Assembly (NCBI GenBank): GCA_016618085.1
Contig: JABLTG010000283.1
Coordinates: 1-14,735 of the forward strand
Length of the DNA: 14,735 nucleotides
Direction: 5' to 3'
Source: Neovahlkampfia damariscottae
Lineage: Eukaryota > Heterolobosea > Selenaionea > Neovahlkampfiida > Neovahlkampfiidae
In this document: one piece after another, positions 7,945 to 14,735 of the stretch
How the letters are laid out: each line of letters opens with the position of its first letter
Position numbering within the stretch: position 1 is the first letter of the stretch
The notes under the pieces: generated by a model
Database searches by the model: none
What the model saw: only the letters and a program-made list of their open reading frames with translations
Told to the model about the DNA's origin: nothing
Position numbers and translations under genes: made by a program

Positions 7945-9110
7945 ATGAAAAGATTTTCAAAAAAATATCTTAACAAAGAATTTTTTATGATTGTTACACC
8001 AATAGTATTGATATCATTCCTGTTGATTGTTATTTTAACATCAAGTTTTTTAATTGTGTCAATTTTGAATCCAACAAAGAATAAAACAGTTATAAAATTC
8101 GATATAACTAAATTTAATACAACATATAACATTTCAGATATCATAAACCATGATAAAAATAATACTATAAATTTGTTAAATTTTGGTGAAAGAATACCTG
8201 ACACTTTGAATCATTCTCATGCAAGAAATTATTTAATTTACAAATTAAAAGAAAATAATTTCAACGTATATTTTCATAATTTAATCAAAAATAGGTCACT
8301 TTGGATCAATTTAAGACAAATACGGTTCTGGGTTTGAAAACATTTACAAATATTATTGCAAGTCATTTTAGATCAAAATCAGAACAAAAGATTGTTTTGG
8401 CTGCACATTATGATTCAAAGATATTTAATTTTAAATTTTTAGGTGCAACTGATTCTGCACTTTCATGTTCAATGTTGATTGAATTTTCAAGATTCATTGA
8501 TGACAATATTATGAATGGAAACTGGACAAATTTGAAATATGACTTTCAAATCGTTATTTTTGATGGTGAGGAAGCATTCAAAACATGGACATCCACTGAC
8601 TCTTTGTACGGATCGAGGTTCGAAGAAATGAATATATTTTAATCGTTCTACCAGACATTTAGCAAGTTTATGGCAATCAGAAGGAATTTTGAGCAATGTT
8701 AAACTTTTCATCTTATTAGATCTCATTGGAATGAAACAAATGACTTTCAAAAATCATGCAGTTCATTTTGATACAGGAACTTCGAATTTATATTTGCAAA
8801 TGGTTGAATTGGAAAAAATTGTACGGAAAACATATCCTATGAAAACAGATTTTTCTGTTTTTTCATCTTCTTCATTTCAATTTCCAATTGATGATGATCA
8901 TGCACCCTTTGCAGCCAAAGGAGTTCCAATACTTCATTTGATACCTTGTAAGTGATTTCTTTTTAATTTAACTTGTTAGATCCTTTTCCAAGTGTTTGGC
9001 ATACATCTCAGGATACATTTTCTGCACTAGATTGGAATACTATTTTTGATACTCAACTAGTTTTGAACCTTATGATTTCTTTGTTTGCAAATCAAAATTT
9101 TAAAGAATAA
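7945..9110 (+). CDS. QPCT: Glutaminyl-peptide cyclotransferase, membrane-anchored type
   Basis: The enzyme converts N-terminal Gln or Glu of secretory peptides to pyroglutamate, using one zinc. Exons 7945-8265, 8295-8617, 8655-8947 and 8980-9110 with introns of 29, 37 and 32 nt give 355 aa (animal QC 361). Each splice restores a family motif: FNVTLDQF, SLYGSRHLAS and LIPYPFPSVWHT. Zinc ligands equivalent to human Asp159, Glu202 and His330 are Asp160 (GATDSA), Glu200 (FDGEEAF) and His320 (VWHT); the catalytic Glu199 is present, as are the Asp residues of LLDLIG and DDDHAPF. A basic N-terminus followed by about 28 hydrophobic residues (12-40) is best read as a signal anchor, which would place the domain in the Golgi or secretory lumen like QPCTL. 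N-glycosylation sequons follow the anchor, in agreement. Confidence 0.93.
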
Positions 9111-9191
9111 GTTCTTCAAAGAAATTCAACAATAAATGTACTTCTAAAAATTGAAATAATAAAGAATTCATGTCTTTGATGATTTAAATTC

Positions 9192-9196
9192 ATTGG
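9192..9196 (+). promoter_or_regulatory. ATTGG element upstream of the TPR gene
   Basis: ATTGG in coding orientation, 17 bases before the ATG at 9214, within the 103-base spacer after the cyclase gene. The same element recurs at several other starts in the window. Confidence 0.45.
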
Positions 9197-9213
9197 TCTA
9201 TTTTTCACAACAA

Positions 9214-10519
9214 ATGGAAACACCTGATGCAAACAAAGTGAAAAAAATGATTTCCAATTTAAAGAGAAAGGTAAAGAAATTTTTGTCATCAAACTTTTTT
9301 GAAGGAAAAACAAGGAAGTGAAAAATATGGTGAAGTGGAAAAAAGAATAAAAAACTCAAGAACACATCTTGAAAGAAATTCAGAAAGATCATACTACTTT
9401 GAATTAAAATCTACCACACCTGATGAAAATTACACTTTAGAAAACTCAAAACAACTCATAAACTATTATACTCAAAAATTATACACTGCGACCAAAAAAA
9501 CTGAAGTAGCTTATTTTCTTCATCAAAGAGGATGTGTTTACTTTGATACATATGAATATGATCTAGCCGAAACTGATTTCAAAGAATCATTAAAATATAA
9601 TCCTCAAAACTCATGGTTATTTTATGATTATTGTGATTTATGTTGTATTTTTGGAAGAAAACAAGAATCATTGGAATGTGGCTTGAAATCGATTGAAATT
9701 AATCCACAATTTCCAACAGGTAATTGAATTATCTTAAATTTCTTTTGTTTAGTGTATATCAGTTTGGCTACCTGTTATAATTCATTGGATCAACCACAGA
9801 ATGCTTTAGAATGTTGTTTTGAAGCAATAAAGCTGGATAGTTATTATATTGGGTCATATTATGAAATGGCATACACGTATCAATACAAATTATTCGATGT
9901 AGATTCTGCTTTTGAATACTATACATTTGCAATTGAAGTTTCAAAGTTATTGGATGAAATTGATGAAAAAATGGCATTATCCATAACGTATAGAAGTAGA
10001 GCATCTGTGTATTGTGAGCAAAGGGAATTTAATTTAAGTTTAAAGGACTTGGAAATGGCCATTTTTTATGATAAAGGTATTATCCAATGATATCCTTCTT
10101 ATTTCTTTAGAAATACCAAGTTCATATTTTGATAGAGGTTATACTCGTTTTGAGATGGAAGAGTACGAAGAAAGTGTTCGTGATTTCACTCTTGCCATTG
10201 AAAAAACTTCAATTAGGGAAATATCAGAATGGGAATATTATTGGAGAGGAATGGCTTTGTGTCAGATTGAAAAATATGAAGAAGCATTACAAGATTTTTT
10301 AATGTAATTAACATTTATTTGTAATTCATGTTTAAACTCAGATCTGCAGATTTTGATAAAAAAAATGATTTGTTTTACTTTAGAATTGGTGAACTATTTT
10401 TGAATCAAGGGAATTATGAAGAATCTGTAAAATATTTTGACGCTTGTGTTCAGTTGAATCCAAAATGGTGCCAAAATGGAGAAATATTGGAATGTTATAA
10501 TTTTTTTAAAATAGGATGA
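9214..10519 (+). CDS. Tetratricopeptide repeat (TPR) protein
   Basis: TPR arrays form a helical solenoid for protein binding; the partner is unknown. Five exons (9214-9270, 9305-9719, 9753-10076, 10111-10303, 10342-10519) with introns of 34, 33, 34 and 38 nt give 388 aa. After a basic N-terminus and a charged helical region, about seven TPR-like 34-residue repeats run to the C-terminus. Examples are GCVYFDTYEYDLAETDF, LATCYNSLDQPQNALECC, RGYTRFEMEEYEESVRDF, GMALCQIEKYEEALQDF and IGELFLNQGNYEESVKYF. Introns fall within or between repeats, and splicing keeps repeat spacing. There is no catalytic domain or membrane segment. The start at 9214 is the first ATG after an ATTGG element. It could be a co-chaperone-like or other scaffold protein. 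Confidence 0.9.
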
Positions 10520-10572
10520 AAGTGCAAACGTTGAAAAATGTCCAATCTATTTATAGTATTAGTCGAAGTCTC

Positions 10573-10577
10573 ATTGG
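10573..10577 (+). promoter_or_regulatory. ATTGG element upstream of the UBA/PARP-like gene
   Basis: ATTGG in coding orientation, 18 bases before the ATG at 10596 and within the 76-base spacer after the TPR gene. Confidence 0.45.
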
Positions 10578-10595
10578 TTAATTATTTTTTGACTG

Positions 10596-12283
10596 ATGAC
10601 AACACTCAAACTTGAAGAACTGGATGAACTTTGCAAATTAGAACAAAAAGTTACGAACCCAATCGTAAAAGCACTGTTAAAAGAAGAAATCAAAAAACAA
10701 AGAGCATATATTGTTGATGATTTCTTAACTGAAACAAAACAAAAATATAAAATTGTAGAAGAAGTTATTGAAAAAGAAGTTGAAGTTTTTGAAAACCAAG
10801 ATGAAGAATTATCAAAACAAATCAAAGGGTTCAATGCAAAGTCAAAATCTTTAGCTGAAATGTGTCCGGATTGTGGGTTTGATAAAATTCGTGATGCTCT
10901 CATTAGATGCAAAGGAAATGAAGAAAGAGCATTAGAAGGATTGTTAACAGGTGAATTACCAAAAAGAGAAACGCCAAAACAAGTAAAAGTTAAAAAAACA
11001 ATCAAAAAAACCATAAAAAAAACTGTACCCATTATAGAAGAAAGAAAAAAAACAGACAGAGAAGACTTTGAATACATGGTATCAAGAATAAAACTGTTAA
11101 GAAAAAAAAATGAAGAAAAAAAAATTATCACAACAAAATTACTTGAAAAAGCTTCAGATTTGAATCAAAGGTATTTTAAAGTCAAAATTACTGAATTTTT
11201 TTAGAAAAGAAGATTTATCAAAGTTATATTTACCAGGTGAATATGAAGCCTTACAAAAAGGTGAACTCAGAATTTTCAACTTTAAACAGGAAGTTTGATT
11301 TGAAATTATTCTTAAATTTTTTAAAGAGAACTATTTCAAATGAGGTTTCATTTATTCATTTTAGAGTTGCAGAAAGTCAATTTTTTAGACTAGTTGGTGC
11401 TCAAGCAAGTTATTCTGTGACAAAAGTACGTTATATCTGTCAACCATTTCTTGTTAAACAATTCGAAAGAAAAAGAGCAGAAATTGCTGTAAATCTTGGA
11501 ATAACGTACAAAGAAAATAAACCAATCTTAGCATATGCTCCAATTCCATCAAAAAAAATAATGGAAATTGTTGATAAAGGATTCCACAATGGGAAAAGTA
11601 ATATATAACTAAAATTGAATTAATATTTTAAAGATGGCACTAAATTCTCAATGAAAAGTTCAGATTTTACTCATAGCATGAAAAATACTCCTGATGATAT
11701 TTTGTTTTGTCTTGTTTTATTAGGTAAATCATCCAAAAATGGATATCAATCTGGTTGTAATTCTTCTACATCTCAAAATCAATGGATTGTTTATGATGAT
11801 GATCAAATTTTACCATATTATATTGTAACTTTTGATAAACCTCAATATCAATTGAATCAAGGTATTGCTCAAAAATTATTGGATGATGAATGGAAAGATA
11901 TGGAAGGTGATGCAAAAGTTGATAAACAAATGGATGACACACAAAAATATTATCAAGAAGCCTTGAAAAAGAAAAGAATTGAAAAATCAATGGGTGTTGT
12001 AAATGAAGATTGGTTTGATGACTATTATGCTCAAAAGAATCAAAATGATGAAAAACCACTTGATATTTATGATTTAGAAACACCAATTGAAGAAGGTGAT
12101 ATTGATTATGAAATTGAAATTACACCTTCTGGAAAAAGTGATGGTGATTATGATTTTACTCCTTCAACTGCAGGTAAAAGTGATAATTTTTTTGATGATG
12201 TTGAAACACCAAAAGATGATGAAGTTATTGTGATTGATGATGATGATAATGATTCAACTGTTGTGATTGAAATTGATGAATGA
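10596..12283 (+). CDS. UBA domain plus degenerate PARP-like domain and SUMO-interaction-like tail
   Basis: Exons 10596-11170, 11205-11292, 11327-11597 and 11634-12283 with introns of 34, 34 and 36 nt give 527 aa. Residues 86-119 are UBA-like (CGFDKIRDALIRCKGNEERALEGLL), suggesting ubiquitin binding. A basic linker and helical region follow. Residues about 250-378 resemble a PARP catalytic fold: VRYICQPFLVKQFERKR, ILAYAPIPSKKIMEIVDKGF, ILFCLVLLGKS and WIVYDDDQILPYYIV. By alignment from memory, the His of the HGT motif is replaced (YAPI, Ala292), the Tyr of the YFS motif by Lys (TKFS, Lys315), and the third-motif Glu by Gln361. ADP-ribosyl transfer is therefore unlikely. The acidic C-terminus ends in VIVIDDDD (509-516) and VVIEIDE (521-527), which look like SUMO-interaction motifs. 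I infer a ubiquitin/SUMO-reading adaptor; domain calls need profile confirmation. Confidence 0.75.
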
Positions 12284-12300
12284 TCAAATTAAAATTTTTT

Positions 12301-13119
12301 TTATTCAATTTTGTATAATTCAAATTCTTCATTTGATTTCAAATTTGATTCTAATTGAATTGTTCCATCTTTTTTTGCTGAAAGATATTTTCCAGATGCT
12401 TTTCCTTTGAATGCAATTTTTGAATGAGAAGGAACTGCTTCAAATCTTTCTGCTTGTTCAAGTTGATCAACACAAGTAATTGTTTGATCATCTTCTTTGA
12501 GAGCAAGGTATTTTCCATCTCTTAAAGTGAGAACATAATAATCTTCCATTTTTGTAAATTTGAAATTTGAAGTATCTTGAGATGGTTCTAAATGTTGTCT
12601 TAAATGAGATTCTTCATCCATTGAAACATACATTTTTTGATTTGTTTTCATTTGATATACTTTTCCATTTTTAATCTTGTTTCCTTTATGAACCTTTGGA
12701 AGTAGTTCTACTACACCAATTTCAAAAATTGCATTTTCTGAGAGAAATTTTGAATCTGTTAAATTTTCTTCATTTTCTTTGACAGCAATGAATCTACCAT
12801 ATGTATTTCTAAAGCCACAATGATGTGGTTTTACTTTAATGATGTCAACATTATGGTCCATTGGTTTGGAAGCAATTTTTGCAAAGGTTTCTGTCCAGTT
12901 GACTTTATGATGTTCTACTGTTCCATCTTCATGAAAATGAAGAGTAGTATCAAGATGTGTTTTTAAGTTGATGGATTTTTTGGATACTTTTGTAATGATT
13001 AACTCTTCTGTTTCTTTGAGATCACGTGATAAAACAACTGAACCTGATGGTTGACATGAAATGTAACGTCCATCATGAGATTTGATTGTAATTGTGTTTC
13101 CGTCTCTGTACTTGCCCAT
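12301..13119 (-). CDS. Fascin-like beta-trefoil protein (two trefoils)
   Basis: Fascins bundle actin filaments with four beta-trefoil domains. This 272-aa intronless product holds about two. Strand motifs recur every 40 or so residues: HDGRYISCQPSG (15-26), TYGRFIAVKEN, DGKYLALKEDD and SGKYLSAKKDGTIQLES near the C-terminus, where G-(K/R)-(Y/F)-(I/L)-(S/A) is typical of fascin and FRG1-like trefoils. No signal peptide or membrane segment is present. The ATG at 13119 has a good context (AACCATGG). Its stop is 17 bp from the stop of the converging UBA/PARP-like gene. With only two trefoils, actin crosslinking by one molecule is uncertain. It may dimerise, or be a trefoil protein of another function. 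Confidence 0.8.
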   Translation of the reverse strand: MGKYRDGNTITIKSHDGRYISCQPSGSVVLSRDLKETEELIITKVSKKSINLKTHLDTTLHFHEDGTVEHHKVNWTETFAKIASKPMDHNVDIIKVKPHHCGFRNTYGRFIAVKENEENLTDSKFLSENAIFEIGVVELLPKVHKGNKIKNGKVYQMKTNQKMYVSMDEESHLRQHLEPSQDTSNFKFTKMEDYYVLTLRDGKYLALKEDDQTITCVDQLEQAERFEAVPSHSKIAFKGKASGKYLSAKKDGTIQLESNLKSNEEFELYKIE

Positions 13120-13324
13120 GGTTTTTTGGTTTATGATCTCAAAGAATCCGAGTCCATTTATTGGTTCGTTGTTTCTTCAGATCAGTTAATTTTGTTCTTT
13201 TTCCTCTTGTTGATTGGACAAGAAAAATCGGACTTATGAAATAAGATTAACTTTATAATTGAAAATTAATAAAATTGTTTTAAATAATAAAATAGAAGAA
13301 AAATTAACAAGTTTGATTGGTCAC
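13120..13324. promoter_or_regulatory. Divergent promoter between the fascin-like and tRNA-guanine transglycosylase genes
   Basis: The 205-base spacer contains ATTGG on the plus strand at 13159-13163, 13212-13216 and 13316-13320, the last ending 4 bases before the transglycosylase ATG. On the fascin side the same boxes read as CCAAT, the nearest about 40 bases upstream of its ATG. The transglycosylase side shows an open frame back to 13259, but without an ATG, so I treat it as leader. Confidence 0.45.
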
Positions 13325-14565
13325 ATGAAATCTGCGTTGGAATTTGATGTTGTTGCCAGTTCAAACAAAGCCAGAGTTGGTAAACTGAAATTACCACACT
13401 ACACTGTTGATACACCAATATTCATGCCTGTTGGAACTCAAGGCACAATTAAAGGATTGACTTCAAAACAAGTTGAAGAATTAGATTGTCAAATTATTTT
13501 AGGAAACACTTATCATTTAGAACAAAGACCAGGTTCAGATATAATAGATGAATTTGGTGGTTTACATAAATTTATGAATTGGAAAAGAGGAATTCTAACG
13601 GACTCAGGTGGTTTTCAAATGGTTTCTTTATTAGATTTATCAAAAGTTACTGAAGAAGGTGTTTGGTTTCGTTCACCACATGATTCTTCTCAAATGTTGT
13701 TGAAACCTGAAGACTCAATAGCTATTCAAAATAAAATTGGAGCAGATATTATGATGGCATTGGATGGTAAAATTTTAAAAAAAAACACTAAAAATATAAG
13801 ACGTTGTTGGAGCCACAGTAACTGGACCAAGAGTTGAAGAAGCTATGAAAAGAACAATTAGATGGCTTGATAGATGTATTGATGCTCACAAAAAACCAGA
13901 ATCTCAAGTTCAAAAAATTATTTTTTAACAACTTTATTTATTAGAATTTATTTGCTATTGTTCAAGGTGGACTTGATCCAAAATTAAGAAAAATTTGTCT
14001 AGATGAACTTATAAAAAGAGACTTACCAGGTTATGCCATTGGAGGTTTATCAGGAGGTGAAAAAAAAGAAGATTTCTGGAAAATTGTGAATCAATGTACT
14101 GATGAATTACCGGAGAATAAACCAAGGTATTGTATGGGTGTAGGATATCCAATTGATTTGGTTGTCTGTGTTGCTTTAGGAGTTGATATGTTCGATTGTG
14201 TTTATCCATCAAGAACAGCAAGATTTGGTACTGCATTAGTACCAGAAGGAACAATGAAACTTAAATCAAATCAATTTCAACAAGATTTTGAACCAATTGA
14301 CAATTCAATTGATACTTTTATTAACAAACATTATACCAGGTCTTTTATGAATACAATTGTGACAAGAGAAGAAGTAGCATGTAATTTGATGACAATGCAT
14401 AATATTTCATATCAAATGAATTTGATGAAAAATATTAGACAAGCTATTAAAGATGGTAAATTTCCTGAATTTGTTCAAGACTTTTTTGAAAAACAATTTC
14501 CAAAAAAAGATTATCCACAATGGGCTGTAGATGCATTAAAATCTGTTGAAATAAAATTAAAATAA
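13325..14565 (+). CDS. QTRT1: Queuine tRNA-ribosyltransferase, catalytic subunit
   Basis: The enzyme exchanges guanine 34 of GUN-anticodon tRNAs for queuine and, in eukaryotes, works as a QTRT1-QTRT2 dimer. Exons 13325-13766, 13801-13907 and 13945-14565 with introns of 34 and 37 nt give 389 aa (human 403). Splicing restores [16 protein letters not shown] and [13 protein letters not shown]. Active-site features seen: ILTDSGGF (Asp93, general acid/base), LDD (147-148), the substrate-binding loop AIGGLSGGE, and the nucleophile motif [15 protein letters not shown] (Asp267). This matches QTRT1 rather than the non-catalytic QTRT2. The usual zinc site CxCxxC...H is altered: the three Cys positions read Ile305, Thr307 and Asn310, while His335 (TMHN) remains. 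The start is the first ATG and directly precedes [13 protein letters not shown]. Confidence 0.94.
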
Positions 14566-14608
14566 AATAAATTCAAATTTTAAAAGAAACAAATTCATTG
14601 GTTTAATT

Positions 14609-14734
14609 CCGCTATCTTAAAACTGACTTTTCCGTTCATTCTGATTAATCAGACCAGACATTAAAATCAAGGTTTCTTTCGGGATAGGACCGTCGCCAGC
14701 AGTACTGGCAGTTTTTGGATTTCCAATAAAATTT
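14609..14734. repeat. Right arm of the perfect 126-bp inverted repeat
   Basis: Exact reverse complement of 1-126, one base short of the window end (14735 lies outside the match). It begins 43 bases after the transglycosylase stop. The interior flank bears no resemblance to the interior flank of the left arm, so the identity boundary is abrupt. Confidence 0.95.
14617..14733 (-). CDS. Possible 3' end of an unrecognised gene (partial, right end)
   Basis: This is the same 38-residue open frame as at the left end, reading inward and ending in TAA at 14617-14619. Because the two copies are identical at every base, synonymous sites included, they cannot support the coding interpretation by substitution pattern. 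If real, two copies of one gene converge on the interval from both sides. Confidence 0.35.
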   Translation of the reverse strand, partial: NFIGNPKTASTAGDGPIPKETLILMSGLINQNERKSQF

Positions 14735-14735
14735 T

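Noticed and set aside
7865-7960. N-terminal extension of the START protein to 7960
   Set aside because: The extension lies over the divergent promoter with CCAAT boxes and the start of the cyclase gene; the ATG at 7864 fits the domain boundary.
10571-11131. Minus-strand 186-codon frame opposite the first exon of the UBA/PARP-like gene
   Set aside because: It is antisense to a well-supported exon and rich in Phe/Ser from complementing Lys/Glu codons, with no domain.

Overview
The window looks like nuclear DNA of a gene-dense, AT-rich unicellular eukaryote, probably an amoeboid or flagellate protist; I cannot name the lineage. The evidence is a canonical histone H4, a SAC1-type phosphoinositide phosphatase, TRAX, a eukaryotic-type tRNA-guanine transglycosylase and a cullin remnant. 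Intergenic gaps are often under 100 bp (18 bp between the TRAX and GFA genes, 17 bp between the PARP-like and fascin-like genes). I place 18 GT-AG introns, all 29-38 nt long. They were found because removing them joins conserved protein motifs in frame. Stops used are TAA and TGA, consistent with the standard code. No tRNA, rRNA, CRISPR, transposase or telomere repeat was seen.

Layout. 1-126: left copy of a perfect inverted repeat, apparently the 3' end of an unrecognised gene. 371-1305 (+): membrane-anchored protein with Q-rich, glycine-zipper and K/E-rich regions. 1306-1663: noncoding, with a palindromic foldback. 1664-2901 (+): disrupted RCC1-like coding remnants. 3045-3356 (-): histone H4, sharing a CCAAT-rich divergent promoter with SAC1 (3627-5369, +). 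5508-6012 (-): GFA/CENP-V-like zinc protein. 6031-6727 (-): TRAX. 6798-7181 (+): truncated, frameshifted cullin remnant. 7187-7864 (-): START-domain protein. 7945-9110 (+): membrane-anchored glutaminyl cyclase. 9214-10519 (+): TPR protein. 10596-12283 (+): UBA plus PARP-like domain with a degenerate catalytic triad and two SUMO-interaction-like motifs. 12301-13119 (-): half-length fascin-like beta-trefoil protein. 13325-14565 (+): tRNA-guanine transglycosylase lacking the zinc-binding cysteines. 14609-14734: the same 126-bp repeat, inverted.

The genes do not form one pathway; they look like ordinary housekeeping and accessory genes of a compact genome. The links between them are architectural: uniform ultrashort introns, and a recurring ATTGG element a few to about 33 bases upstream of ATG on the coding strand. 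The items most worth a second look are the probably inactive UBA/PARP-like/SIM protein, the transglycosylase without its Cys3 zinc site, the perfect inverted repeats closing both ends of the window, and the ATTGG start-proximal element.
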